Shown: in pieces, positions 1 through 12,084 of the stretch
Numbering within the stretch: position 1 is the stretch's first letter
Layout of the letters: each line of letters starts with the position of its first letter
Source of the DNA: Rostrohypoxylon terebratum
Lineage: Eukaryota > Ascomycota > Sordariomycetes > Xylariales > Hypoxylaceae
DNA length: 64,000 nt
Reading direction: 5' to 3'
Assembly: GCA_022497145.1 (NCBI GenBank)
Contig: MU385897.1
Coordinates: 1-64,000 of the forward strand
Position numbers and translations under genes: made by a program
Notes under the pieces: model-generated
The model's database searches: none
Seen by the model: the letters and a program-made list of their open reading frames with translations, nothing else
Told to the model about the DNA's origin: nothing

Positions 1-95
1 TAACCCTAACCCTAACCCTAACCCTAACCCTAACCCTAACCCTAACCCTAACCCTAACCCTAACCCTAACCCTAACCCTAACCCTAACCCTAACC
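1..95. repeat. Telomere repeat tract (TAACCC)n
   Basis: Fifteen complete TAACCC units followed by a partial unit run without error from base 1 to about base 95. This is the C-rich strand of the TTAGGG telomere repeat of filamentous fungi, so the chromosome terminus lies to the left and the window reads inwards. There is no subtelomeric repeat or helicase-type element between the tract and the first coding sequence. The true tract is probably longer, because assemblies truncate it. Confidence 0.98.
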
Positions 96-848
96 GCCAT
101 AACTTGCACCTTATCGCCGACGAAATCTTCGCGCTGAGTGAGCACGGGTGCAACGACTTACGGCAACCTAGGAAGTTCACGTCAGCTCTATCTATCAATG
201 CTGCTGCATATGGATGCAATCCCGACAGAGTTCACATCGTCTGGAGCATGAGCAAGGATATCGGCGCTACCGGAGCGCGTCTGGTGAGTTATAATTTCAG
301 ATAAAATGCCATGCGCGTTCACGTAGTATGGTGAAATAAACTCATACATTTCCCACTAATTCTCATTGTGAATTCAGGGTTGCGTCGTGACTCGTAACAG
401 AGAAGTGAGGGACTCTATAGCTCTCGTAGCGCATACCAGCGTGTCAAATATCTCGATCTTGTTTGCTCGAGTACTACTCACCTCCCCGCGTTTCCACACC
501 ATTGTCCAGCTTAACTCCTCACGGCTTGCGCTAGCTTATGAGCAGATCAGAATCTTTTTTGAAGAAAATTCCATCGAGTATCTTCAGTGCGAGGCGACAA
601 CGTTTATTCTAGCAAGGCTAGCTCCATGCAGTCGCACAAGGGATGATGAGATGGCAGCAGTAGCATATTACCAGAAAGCTGGTATCCTCTTCTTCTCGGC
701 TGCTGGATACCATATGCCACCTGATTTTAGAGGTTGGATGCGTGTGTCTTTTGCTGTTGGACCAGAAAGGCTGAGCGTTGCCATAAAGAGATTGAAAACG
801 GCCTACCAAGCGTATATGAGCCGCGAATCATCTAGAGATGCCCTGTAG
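95..848 (+). pseudogene. ACC-synthase-like PLP aminotransferase, 5' end removed by the telomere
   Basis: C-terminal about 219 residues of a class I/II aminotransferase of the 1-aminocyclopropane-1-carboxylate synthase-like type common in fungi. Coding frame: 95-283, intron 284-377 (GTGAGT...TTCAG), 378-848. Visible signatures are HLIADEIFALS, whose Asp binds the PLP pyridine nitrogen, and SMSKDIGATGARLG, whose Lys is the PLP Schiff-base lysine. The Arg of GWMRVSFA matches the family's substrate-carboxylate Arg. Full family members are about 430-450 residues, so roughly the first half is missing: the substrate-entry segment and the N-terminal part of the large domain. In-frame family-like sequence (RHNLHLIADEIF) reaches to within a base or two of the first telomere repeat. 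No start codon or promoter is left, so it is almost certainly non-functional. The remaining frame and splice sites are intact, which suggests a recent truncation. Confidence 0.85.
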
Positions 849-3303
849 AAAGGAAAATGAAGGGAATAAAAGTCAACGAAGATGATCAAGATTGGGCTCT
901 GGGAAGGCGACGAGCACGTATCGGTATCCAAACCAGTATTATACAATACCATGCGTGGATAACCGCTATCTTTTGGTTATTTCGGCGTGGACTCCGTATG
1001 TACTTATCTACCGATGATTTCTGCGTCAAAAGCTAGTACATTTTCTAGCCAACCTAGCTCAACCCAAATAAGCTCGGTGATGCTCGTATTAGGGCCCGAG
1101 AGGGATACGGAATGAGATCCAGTAACGTATGTTGCCAATGAAACAAGATTGCTAAACGCTCGGATTTGGCAAGGCCAACCGGACATCTAGGTACTGATCC
1201 TATGTAGTCCATACCTATTATCCTGTACCTGAACGCCACTCAACATGACCACTCTCAGAGACGGACCTAGGCCCTTTAGAAGGATCAGCCCAAGGGGAGA
1301 TGGCATTCTTCATTCTTTTTTGTGCACTGCAGCGAATCAATGAAAACGTTGACAAGGCAAACCTCGCCAAGAGGGCTGACGGTAGTGAGGTGATTATGGC
1401 GACAAAACATCTCATTAATATTACACCAAAGTCCGCTTCTCGATATGCTAGTTGGTAGCGCTTCTTATACTACCTAGACAGACCAATCAATTCGAGATGT
1501 CCCCGGAGTTGGATAACGCTATGTCCGCTCTATTATCGGCAAGAAGAAGCTTAACTCGACGTGCTCGGGAAAAGAATTGTGGGATCCATATCCGACATGT
1601 CTCGGCTGGCTGCAGGCTGCCGCGACTCGGCGTTCGTCGTGGGTCGAGGGCAAGTGAAAGACAGGGGTTGCGACAACTGGATGGGCAGGCAGGTCGGTTT
1701 TCGTGACACGCGGCAATTTCACAGTAGTAAGCCGTTTATGCTGTTGAGGTACCTAGTAGGTACGAATCTACATGTTTGCAAGTTCGCCCAGTAATAGTTG
1801 ATGATATGAAAAGTCGATATGGATAACCGATGATGAGATGCGAGGTATTAAGAACGTCGGGCAGCCGAAGCTTTATCCATCCGATCCGATAGGTCTAAGA
1901 CGACTAAGATGCCTACGTAGCTGCTACGCTAGTGGTGAATTTGGTAAACCCATAGATCGCGAGGAGATTAGGTAAGATGACCCGATGGAAATCCGGGAAG
2001 AGGGTGGTGGTGTCAGGGTCAAGAATGGTAAGAGGATGGCACTTTAGGTAGGCTCTGAGTTGACCTGCATGAGAACGTGATCAAAGTTGGAATTGTGCCC
2101 TATCGTTTCCCGCCTTTTCGATTGCTGAACGGCAATAGAGTTCCAAGGTTCCGTTCGAGCATTAACCTAGCATTATTATAGAGTGAAGGTTTCCGAGTTC
2201 CAAGTTCCAAGTTCCGAAATTCGATATTCGACGTTGTATTTTTCCTAAATGGTGATCGCGTCGAAATATCGTGAGTGATCACTGTAGCACCGTAATGTTA
2301 ATTTTTACTACTACTAGGTAGGTTAAGTCCTTCATGCCTTCATGTGATGGCAGCACTGCGAGGCTTCAAAAGTTTCTAGGCTTTATAGGCTCTCTACTTC
2401 GTAGTAACTTTCCAACTTCCTAGGTAAGCTGCCCAGGCTTTTTCCACTTTGTAGATGCTGGGGGTTCCCGTTTCCGTTTTCCGTTAGCTTAGCCCGGTAT
2501 GTACTAGTGTGTAGTACTAGTACTACGAAGTACCTACTACTAGATAGGTACCTACCTGGATTTGTACCGTCGTAAGTACCACACAATCGCGAAGTTGGTG
2601 CTAAAGATACTTGGATACTTGGGTACTTGCTCCAAGACTTGAGTATGGGTCTGTTGGGTCTGCTGGGTACTAGGTACTTAGGAGGAAAGATTAAAATTGC
2701 TGCGCACATCTAACTGGAGGGATCGTGTCTTTTCCAAGACTTTTCTAATGTACCTTTCAAAATAGTTCGAGTTATAATAATATGGACCGTCATATATGAT
2801 AATATATTGTATTTGCTTGTCCGGATGCGCTCGAGAGATTTCCTTACTTAATCTTCCAGGTTCTTCGTCTAATCGATTCGGTCGTTATTCTTCTACCCCC
2901 GACCCCCAGCTGCGCGCAAGCTGGGTACCGTGCGTATGACTGTCTAATACTGTTCATTTATACGGCTTAGTGCACGGTCTCGGCCTGTGCCGGACAGCCG
3001 GGTTAGCGCGTTGTCTTGTGTGCCGGAAAACCGATCAGAGTCCAGGGAAATTCTTCAACCGTCATACTTGGCATTCAGGAAAACGATCGCATTGGATGGT
3101 CGAAACTTCGACCATTTTTACATATTACATACTTGTCTTTCGAAGGAGAAGTTGGGCGGAAGATGACGAGCCCTTCGTCCATTCCATGATTGAGCAACTC
3201 TCTTTTTCTCATTCGAGCTCCAGCTACAGCCACAGCCAGAGCTAAAGCTAAAGCTACAGCCACCCCAGCTACGCCGTCCACGTCTCACGTCTCACGCGCG
3301 CGC
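849..3303. other. Intergenic, no supported gene
   Basis: No reading frame here has a recognisable domain or a convincing exon structure. It contains TACCTA/TAGGTA-type short motifs (dense at 2520-2680), a run of GTTCCAA units near 2190-2215, and a 7-bp stem hairpin at 2915-2935. A GC-richer patch at 1550-1720 could be old coding sequence but I cannot identify it. Confidence 0.6.
3221..3270. repeat. Imperfect AGCYAM hexamer microsatellite
   Basis: About eight imperfect 6-bp units (AGCTAC, AGCCAC, AGCTAA) lie just upstream of the F-box gene start. The tract is open in the same frame as the F-box gene, but there is no ATG in it, so it is probably 5' UTR or promoter. Confidence 0.7.
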
Positions 3304-4517
3304 ATGATGAGCAGTGGCGGCTCTTCTGACGGCTTCGAGCTCACCACCACCACCAACAGCGGCTCGACAACCAGTCGCGCCCGCGGCTCGCGCGGCGACT
3401 CCTATCGCCATGCGCAGCCTGAGGGGAGGGCTGGGAGGGGCGAGGGACGGGCAGGGCTGGACTCCCTACCTCTCGAGCTCCAGTACCTCATCATCTCCCA
3501 CCTAGACTTGTCTAGCTTGGTCGCTCTGCGGCAGACCTGCCCGCTGTACCGTCAAGTCGTCACGGCGGACGTCCTCCGCAGGCAATTCTCTGCCGGCGAC
3601 GGTCGTCTCGACCCGGTCCTGGACGGCTGCTGCACCGAGTGCCTGTGCATTCCTGGGCGTGACCGTCTCATCGTGAACACGACGCAGCCGAGCTACGAGT
3701 GGCGGTCGATCTGCTTTCGGTGCTGGCGCGATCGTCTGAGCCTCGAGAACCATCGGAAGCACTGGCCGCTGGTCGAGATGGTCAACGGCGACTACGGCTA
3801 CATATGCCACTTCTGCACCTGGCCCGTCCACAGCGGCACGTCTAACAGCAGGATCAAGCAGATGCACGCCCCCTGCAGGGTGAGGCGGCTCGTCGTCGTC
3901 GTCTCGTGGCTCATAATGGCCATCATACAATTCGGGCTCGGGATGCTGGCCGCCGTGCTGGCCTGGACCATGTTCCGGAACTCGTCGACGGTCTTGATAC
4001 CTGCAAGCGTACGGGCTCCCATCTTCCTCTCACTCCTACTCACGTCGGCGTTCTGACGATTGCGGCTTTTTTTTTAGATCGACTTCGGCTTGGCGATATT
4101 GGCTCTGTGCATCTTCGTGGTTCGTGTTGGGACGACGAACGAGCAGACGTACACGCGCGCGCTCGCCTCGGAGCTGATAATCACATTTATCCGCATCCCC
4201 CCGGTTACTTATACCGCGCGCGAGACCGTCATCTCCGAGACCACTCAAGGCGGTCCGCTACCCAAGTTCGGCTTCGGCGTCTTTCTAATTAATCTGTAAG
4301 TTTATCCGGTGCGGTGTCCTACCTAGCCCCGTTGCGGCCACGATACTAAATGCATATCCTCGGCAGGATATTCCGCCTTCTAGACATGGTCGGTTACACG
4401 TTGCTCAACTGCGGCTATGATCCGAGGAGTATCTTTCTAGGGGGTTTGCCTTTGAAGAAGAAGTTACTGTATGGCTTCTGCACGTTTATGGTATGGTTTG
4501 CGTTTATACCATTTTGA
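3304..4517 (+). CDS. F-box protein with Cys-rich region and membrane segments
   Basis: Three exons: 3304-4008, 4078-4295 and 4367-4517, with introns 4009-4077 (GTACGG...TTTAG) and 4296-4366 (GTAAGT...GGCAG, with a CTAAA-like branch site). The protein is 357 residues. Residues 1-50 are Ser/Thr/Arg/Gly-rich and look disordered. Residues about 52-88 form an F-box (LDSLPLELQYLIISHLDL...LVALRQTC), which normally binds Skp1 in SCF ubiquitin ligases. Next comes a Cys-rich stretch: CC..C.C at 109-115, CFRC at 137-140, CHFC at 168-171 and Cys191. It could bind zinc. The C-terminal part has about four hydrophobic segments, near 196-223, 236-252, 300-317 and 341-357. The first ATG in frame was chosen as start; the second codon is also ATG. 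The substrate is unknown. The F-box call is firm. The membrane topology is inferred from hydrophobicity, and exon 3 rests on splice consensus alone. Confidence 0.75.
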
Positions 4518-5420
4518 AATTAGTTGTAATGAGCGACGTAAGCCTCTGGCACGTCGCATCAATAATCGCCTCTACGGGGGCTGCGATGTCGACGCATCTG
4601 CTGTCGGCCCTCGTAGCGTGTCTTCCGTTGCACCATCTTCGTCACAATCATATTATCATACTAAGTAGTAGCTTATCCGTAGAGGATAGCTGGTCCGGCA
4701 ACTAGAAATACACTATTAGCTCACGTTGACAGTTAGTGGCCCGTCAAATGTCTTTAGTCTTCCAGCTGCATATGCTGATCGACGCTAGTCTGATGCCAAG
4801 CCGCCTAGGTCGCCTTGTTTAGTCGTCACTGTGATGGATTCAGACGATCAAATCCAGTGGTATGCACGACTGCTAGGTAGTTGTCTGACTATGTAGAAGT
4901 TTACTAGTGTCCTCGTTAATTCAAAGACTTAACATCGGTAAACTTCACGATACAATCAGACTTATTGAAAATACTTGAAAAAGGCCATCAGTTTATACCA
5001 CGGTCCTAGGAACTCCCTCGCTCAACCCATTCAACTTTACATCCCACTTTCATCGTCCTCTGTTTAATCACAGCCGTGATAACGGTAGTTCTCATGACTG
5101 GAAACACGGCTTCATAGGCAGTAATACAAGTAGCTGTGAGACTTTCCCGGTCATTGCCATCTCCGGCCATCTCTCTGATCAGCGTTGACGAGATGAATAC
5201 CTACAGATGATCGACTTGATCTCCGTCAAATATAACACGTTATAATCGTCGAATCTCCTCGGCATCTTATTCTGCTAGGAGGGAGCTGCCCAAAAAGCCG
5301 GTTGCCAGCACCAAAGATGGGCATTAGTGTTGTTATCTCATTATTATTATATTCATATGAGTTATGATTGAGGCATCCGAGATGTATCTGAAATATTATA
5401 GATTAAAGCTTTAAACTTCA

Positions 5421-5699
5421 TCAGAGTTTGTTACCGGGAAATCTAGAACTAGAATTATTTTGAGCTACTCTGTAGTCCTCAACGGCGGGGACTTGATGAA
5501 CGCTGTTAGAAGGTAGGTATAAACGGCTGCGATTCAAAGCGACAGCCTTGGGAACACTTGGTACCATTTCTTTTGGGAGATAGTCTGGGTCAAAACTGAG
5601 AAGACTTGCCCAGATTTCGAGATGGCCTCGGCGTACGCACATACTAGGTATATTAGAACCTGATAACCATGTAGACAGTAGAACTGACAGCATTACCAT
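5421..5699 (-). other. Unidentified open frame, possible gene fragment
   Basis: A 92-codon open frame with protein-like composition (for example LEIWASLLSFDPDYLPKEM) but no domain I recognise and no convincing flanking exons. It could be a decayed exon or chance. Confidence 0.15.
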
Positions 5700-5826
5700 G
5701 CCGTTTGATTCTGCTAGTGTAGGAGTACGCGACGATTTTAGAGTTGGAGCTTAGACAGTTTACTTACCTAGTACTCTTGCGTGGTGGCTTGCTCGCAATG
5801 TTCCATTAATAAGAGAGTACCTACAT

Positions 5827-5850
5827 AGGTCCTAGGTCCTAGGTCCTAGG
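5827..5850. repeat. AGGTCCT heptamer tandem repeat
   Basis: Three complete AGGTCCT units plus AGG. The overlap creates repeated CCTAGG palindromes, the same core as the dispersed intergenic motif in this window. Confidence 0.85.
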
Positions 5851-6164
5851 TAAGCATCAGGGAAGGAATGGCGGACACATCGTGTTCTTTAACAGAAGTA
5901 TACAAGCAAAGCATACTGGATATAACAAAATACATTTTTAATAAGTCGAAATGCATACGCAAACCCTTTGTTGTATACAGACGTTAGACGTAATTAACCA
6001 CCCAACCCCGCTATCCGCTATTATCAGTGCTTACAAGCCCTCGCTAACAATGCTGAAAATGGAGAAAACATTATGCATTACCAGTGTTGAAAACCATGTA
6101 AGCCTCACGCCTCAAATGACTTACTTGTACAAACAACAGAAAACAGCATTCCGGTGCATCAATT

Positions 6165-6740
6165 CTACTTCGGCGATAAATCCAACACCATAGATTTCAA
6201 GATGGTAGTCATGCGCGTGCGAGATTCGTCTTCGGTGAGCGGGGTCGGGCTCGGCAGCGGTCTCAGGTGTCGGTCCTCAGCGTGGAGATGCGGGTTCAGA
6301 AATCGGTCCATGTTGTAGCCGACGTCGACGGGAACGTTGATGTTGGGTCTCTGGACTACTTCGGTGCCGATATCTTCCTGGCTATGGATAGAGTGAAGGT
6401 TAAGCTTTTGCGATGTAAAGCACAGATCATAACCGTAAAGTAGAGAGGTATCATAGTATGTACTGAAGAAAATCTTGGAACTTTTAAGAGTGGATGTGAT
6501 GTTATGGAGATGTGCACATAATAGCGATAGCACTAACTTTAGATATTGGACTGCGTGCGCTGAACCGTCGACTTGGCCATCATTTGCCATTTCGGAAGAT
6601 CGGGGTCCAGTTTAGAAGCCGCTGGGTTGTCCAGCGCTTTCAAGGTTGGTTTCGGGCTCGTTTAGCGCTCGGCTGCATCCGCTAGCAGCGTGTAGAGCTT
6701 GTAATATGGATTGGACCCTACGCGGACAATCGTGGGGTAT
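6165..6740 (-). pseudogene. Decayed gene relic, family not recognised
   Basis: Reading the minus strand, GC-richer sequence gives two protein-like blocks. The upstream block (about 6720-6545) reads KLYTLLADAAER, then a TAA stop, then KPTLKALDNPAASKLDPDL. The downstream block (about 6380-6165) reads RPNINVPVDVGYNMDRFLNP and continues into LTEDESRTRM. A plausible intron lies between them, with donor GTTAGT near 6538 and acceptor CATAG near 6382. The in-frame TAA in the upstream block could come from CAA by a C-to-T change, as repeat-induced point mutation would produce. I cannot name the family. The blocks look like real former coding sequence, but no intact start-to-stop frame exists. Confidence 0.35.
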
Positions 6741-9424
6741 TTTAGGTACCGTAAATTGTAATAGGTGTAGTCAGAGTACTTGTACTACCTAGATAAGATA
6801 ATGTACCCTAGGATTTTCGTGATTCGCAAACGATTTTTGGATTTTTCTTCTCTCAATCCAATGTTGCAACAACGAGGATAAGAATAGAACAGGGACGAAA
6901 GAAAAAGCGACGTCGACACGGAAAGCCAGATAAATTTTCGAATATGGATGTAGATCAACGCAGAAGCAGCTCAGCTTGTCGATCGGGGGTAATTCTAGAG
7001 GATCAAGATCATGGACCAAACTGAGATTTATGTAAAGAATCTCCAAGGCACGGCAGAATTAGAGGGCTACTCCGCCAATTCGCTAGAACTATCCAGTTCG
7101 ACCGCGTGGTATACCTTGTGGTAATTCCACAATCCACAATCCACGATCTAACTTCTTCCAGTTCGGAGCCGTGGTTCGTCAAGGTAAGGAAGTCCCATCT
7201 CTTGAAATGTTATTTTTCGGGGAATTGTATGATGTCATCCGGGATCTCTCTCAGTATATCGCCTGTGCCTAACTCGGGCTGGACACATGGGAAGAGTGAT
7301 GGCGGACACCCGTGGATGGCCTATGAATGGCTAGGAATTTGAGGCTGATGGGCTCTCAAAGCTTCCGTTCAGGGTCCAGATCCAGAGTCCCTTTAGCCCC
7401 CACAGGCGGTGCTGATCCTGTTCCCCGTTTGGAGAAGTAAGTCAGCGACCCAACCCAACCAACTTTTCCGACATGGGCTGATTTCTTTTCCCGCGTTCGA
7501 ATTTCGACGTGATGGCCGGAGCGGATTGTTACGTGTGAGGGAGGTCGATCGGGCAAACTAGGATCCTCATTCTCATGAATAACATCATAATCCAGGTTCT
7601 CCCCCTCGAGTGCCTAGCGGCCCAGCCCTCGTGACCGTAACCCTAAGGCGATCATGTCCTCATTTTTACTAGAATATTGATTCTACGAGTCCGCAGTTGA
7701 TGCTATGATCTATAATCTAAGAGTATTTCGTCAGAATCGATAGCGGCTTCGCTTCGCTATGATCACTCGGACGCCTTCCTATGGCAACCGCCTAATGGGG
7801 GAAACCCCCACGAAACGACGAGGTGCCATCTCGAAAGTCGAAGAGTCGAAGCTCACCGAACGACGATGACGTGGTATCGTTCGAAACGACACGGCAGATC
7901 ACTTTTTTTTCGCTACTGCTACAAGAAGATGACGTAGTGGTAAGGTGTGGTCGCGACGTTGACTAAGTAGGTATCAACTATCAGACGAAAGCGCAGAGGC
8001 AAAACTTGGTCAACGTGGGACTGCGCTTTGCAGGAAGACCTTCTGTTTTCGAGTCTAGAACTCGATTACATAGGTAAATTGCGCCCTAAGATAGAAAGAG
8101 TCTATTACTTATTTAGGTAGGTAGGTTACCTAGCTTACCAGGTAGGTAAGAACATGCGCTGACAAAAATTTTTTTATCAAACTGGCTACGTCATCGGCAC
8201 AGCAGACCGCGCTCGCGGAAATATTTACAGCCCCTGGACCCTGGACACTGCACATGCAGGGTTAAGGGGACCCCCTAAATTCGTAAGATGGGGAAAGGGA
8301 ACCTAAGCGGGATTTTGCAGATGGATTTCTTGAGAATTTCGATTCTCCGCAATCGCAAAGGCATTGCGCGCAAAACATTTGATGCGTGCGATGTGGGATC
8401 CTACTCCTCCGGCTATTCCTCCGATGACATGATGTCACAGCCAATCAATCCGGGAGGAGAAGATATCCGGTCCTGAGCAGCGAATCACACTATCGCCGCC
8501 TACTGTGTACACTGTACGTGCATTTATATAAGCTAACGGCAAGCGGGTAAGAAAATCGCAATTCAGGCAGATCGTAAGGCGAACGAGCTAGCCACTGCAA
8601 CGGATGCCTATCAAGCCCATCTAGTAAGTATTGTACAATATACTCTGTATTGTACGTCCTACGTACGTCTAGCTACCTTCTTCACTAAAACTACCTATGG
8701 GTAACAGACCAATGCCCAATCTAGTCGGATCTAGTCGGGTCCTTACTCTGTAGGCAAATACGTCAATGCCCAGTAGGTTGCCAAGCCAATACCATCCATA
8801 ATTTGGAAAGGGAGAGTACGAAGTAGGTACCTACTACCTAGAAAGGAGAAAAAAAGAAAAAGAAAAAGGAAAAGACATAGTATGCCCAACCACCCATTCG
8901 TTACACAGATCTCCTGCTGGTGCCGGGCTAACCATTTTCCCCTCCCTCCCTCTTCCCACGTAGATACGTCGAAGAATTTCTACATCATCTCATCGTTACA
9001 TTACACCATACACACGTTCAAGGCATGAACATTTTCATACGCAACGTCCACTTTGGGAGAATCTATGGCCTAGGCTTCAAACATGGCCTTATTCTGATGT
9101 CAAAGTGCATTTGAGTCTCGGGAGTACCAGACGAGCGACACAATAACCCTCTCGTCATTCAGCTTAGTAACGAGTTATGCGCCGCGTGACTCGAAGTGTT
9201 GCGTCACTAGAACATCGAGATATGTCAAGGTACGGTGTCGATATACGACATAACGCACGAGGTTATCATTTCGGTCATCAAATCCTACTGTTATGTACAA
9301 CGTTATGTACAACTTAGGACGCGATCGACCTTTCTCCACGCGTGCTGCCAAAGAGACTCGTCCTGCGAACCAGTCCTTGCCTACGTTCGATGGGATCTAC
9401 ACTATTCCACCCTACCTTTTTTTT

Positions 9425-10903
9425 TCAAAGATTTCCGAATGTCCAAGAACTCTCCCATGAGTACGTTTGACCTGGCCCGGTAATCTGCTTCTCGACGCGT
9501 CCCCATTCGGGGCTTTGCGACTGCCGTGTCAGCCCTTGCATCATACGGCGGTTCAATAGATAATGTCTTGAACTACTATAAGGAGTAAGGGGGGAACGGT
9601 AGGAGTAAAGATAAGAAGGAGCATGATGGATGGGGGTTTCTCTCACTGATTGATGCCGTCGACGTAGTCCTGCGCCTCAATTGCTATGCAAGAGCTTCTC
9701 ACAACCTTACGGTTCTCCTTCGTCCCCTGCGTGCTCTTGAGGTCCGCGGTTCCGTCCATCCAGTTGCACGAATAGACCACCACTCCGGACTGGTCTGTTC
9801 GTAGATCAGCGGTGATGCCAGAGAACTCGCTAGCCAATTGGACGACGGCAGCATCTTTGGGCGCGTCGTCGATCAGGAAGTAGCCGTTATAGCCTTCGCA
9901 AGCGCCGCCGCCGCCGCAGTTGCCTGCGAACTTGGGGTCGCCTCGCGCGTGGCCTAGGAACAGGCCGGCACGGCTCGCAAAGTCGTTTATGCTATTGGGT
10001 TCCGCCGTAGCGATCTTGCCCGTAGGCAGCGCTCCATCGTCGGCGACTAGGTACCGCTTCGAATATGGTAAGTACAACGTGTGGTTCCAGATCTTCAATG
10101 TGTCGGGGTTTTTGTAGGCATCCAAGTTGAAGTAGGTATGGTGGGTCAGCATGAGCGCTTCACCGTCGGAGATCTCAAGTCAGCGAGGCGAGCACCGAGA
10201 CGCTTTGCGGAGGTAACGTACGAGTCTTGGCTTCGGGCGACGTCGCTTCCATCGTGATCTTCCACGTGCTTTTGCTAACGCTATACGTGACCTGACCCTT
10301 GACGAGACCCAGCATGCCTTGAGATGAATTTGACGCGTCCCGGATGGTAAATGTGATGGAGTCATCGGTTGCGGCGCTCACATTCCAAACGCGGTAGGAC
10401 CAGTTGTTCGTGCCGCTATGCAGAGTGTTGGCGCCGTCGTTGATCTGCGTCGCGTACGTCGTGTTGTCGATCGTGTACTTGCCTTTCCCGATGCGGTTGA
10501 CGTAGCGGCCGGGAATACTGTTGTATACCGGATGCCCCGGGTCCTTCGCTGAAATCGAGAAGGTTAGCTACCCCTCCGTAGGTCGGGGACGCACGGGATC
10601 TACAAGGGGGGTCTATTCACGGTAGTAATCTATGTCGTCGTATCCGAGCACTACGTCGACGTCCTCTCCGTTCTTGTCCTTGACGAACAGGTTGGTGAGC
10701 GTAGCTCCGTATGGGATAAACTAAATCGCCAAAACGTTAGCGCATCCGCCCGCTGCCCTTTTGAGGTTTCAGCGCCCGACCTTTGCTGTTATCCCCGACG
10801 AGGATATGGTGTATTTTCCGTCTTCCCCCGGGCTGGGAACTTGAGCAACGACAGACGTTGCCGCCGCCGCCAAGACCGGAAGAGCAGCTACAAGGTACCG
10901 CAT
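9425..10903 (-). CDS. Secreted aldose 1-epimerase (galactose mutarotase family)
   Basis: Five exons, read from high to low coordinate: 10903-10781, 10720-10621, 10548-10222, 10157-9647 and 9512-9425, giving 382 residues. Residues 1-20 form a signal peptide (MRYLVAALPVLAAAATSVVA), so the enzyme is probably extracellular. Mutarotases interconvert alpha and beta anomers of hexoses such as galactose or glucose. Family landmarks are FIPYGATLTNLFV, the VNRIGKGKY and LHSGTNNW blocks, HTYFNL with the general-acid His at about 190, IEAQDYVDGINHPEWG with the catalytic base Glu at about 344, and the C-terminal TYSWESSWTFGNL. Splicing the last intron with an AAAG acceptor restores the family sequence INHPEWG exactly. 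The first intron has an unusual donor (GTCGGG), but frame and family sequence support it. A short insert GNCGGGGACEG may carry a disulfide. Neighbouring genes suggest no pathway. Confidence 0.9.
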
Positions 10904-12084
10904 CTCTACAATTGGTTCCCGCTGGACGAGATTTGGAGGTGGCTATCGCGATCACGGATTCGAACGATGGGAGAGGATCAGAGAGCAAGGGCACGCACAC
11001 ACGAGACACTTAAGAGAGAAGAGACACTTGGCTTATTGCCACCTCTGCCCCAATACTGCGATACGACCCCCCTCACTGTTGTCTTATTCCTTTAAATAGC
11101 TCCCGCGGGGGAAAGGCAGACCGCTGACCGGCGCTGCTGGCCTGGCCGCACGTGTAAGAAGAGCAGCTCTTGGCTCGCACCATACCGAGAGAGGCGACTC
11201 CGGTTTAGTCTGGGGTGGCTGGGGTGCGTTGGCGAAGGGATTATAGGGCAAAATAGCCTGATATGACGGCAGCCAGTAATGTAGGGAGCTTCCCCGGCTT
11301 TCCCGGCTTACCCTAGTGGAAGTGACTAGAACAGAGCTCAGCGGATTCGGGGTAAATTCGACCTTGAAGATATTAAATGGGCTCTATGGGGATCTGGCGG
11401 CTCAAATGTGCTCGCTATTAAGCCACGGGCGCGCTTATCTTAGGCGACTCGGGATAACCGGCTCAGCAGCTGGAGTATATTCATATAAGTTCATATAGAT
11501 CGTGGAACTTCCAAAAAGCTATGCGGCAACTCGACATTAAAAAGCGCCAACCCAGGTTGAATGCCTTAACCAGGGTAATTCTGGTAGGCGACAACCCAGT
11601 ACCTAATTCCCTGATACAGGCCACTACTCCTACTTTAAATTGCCTACCTACATCCCTACTCCTTGGGACCGGTCGGATAAGCAACAGCTCGGAATCACAC
11701 CGCTAGCTTAACTGTTGACTACCTGCGCACACTTGGGGCAGCGCTGTACATTCAAAGGCGATCGTCACCTACTTGCATATACCTGCTTTTGTTCTAATGT
11801 CAAACAAAGAAGATGTATAATACCTGAATAGAAACAGTATCCTTATAAATTTGGTGGATGCATGACTCTGTGTTAAAACAAAGTCGGTTGTGGGTTATTG
11901 TAGTATTGAAGCGTGCTTGATAAATTGAACTTACTACCAACCTCGACGACTTACGGGATTATCCATTCACCAATTCATAGAAAACAGAAGTCACATATCT
12001 CTAAAAGCCCCTACAGTCTCGTTAAAGACCCCACGTATCACAATACACCAAAACGACGGATATCCAGATAAGTTTTCTTTTAAA
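10904..12084. other. Intergenic: promoter side of the epimerase and the hypothetical gene
   Basis: The region lies between divergently transcribed genes (minus at left, plus at right). A TTTAAATA-like box lies near 11091-11098 on the epimerase side. No other gene is seen. Confidence 0.5.

Larger units (their letters stand above)
4518..9424. other. Intergenic, gene relics only
   Basis: A 4.9-kb stretch without an intact gene. It contains two relic-like frames on the minus strand (listed separately), a 7-bp tandem repeat at 5827-5850, many TAGGTA-type motifs (8110-8150, 8640-8700, 8820-8840), an A/G-rich tract at 8844-8876 and short hairpins (for example GGGGG-AAA-CCCCC near 7796-7810). Nothing else is recognisable. 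Confidence 0.55.

Noticed and set aside
2383..2709. 108-codon open frame, minus strand
   Set aside because: Composed of TAGGTA-type motifs and low-complexity sequence, with no protein-like conservation pattern.
2970..3245. 91-codon open frame upstream of the F-box gene
   Set aside because: Ends in Ser/His/Tyr repeats derived from the AGCYAM microsatellite in another frame; not protein-like.
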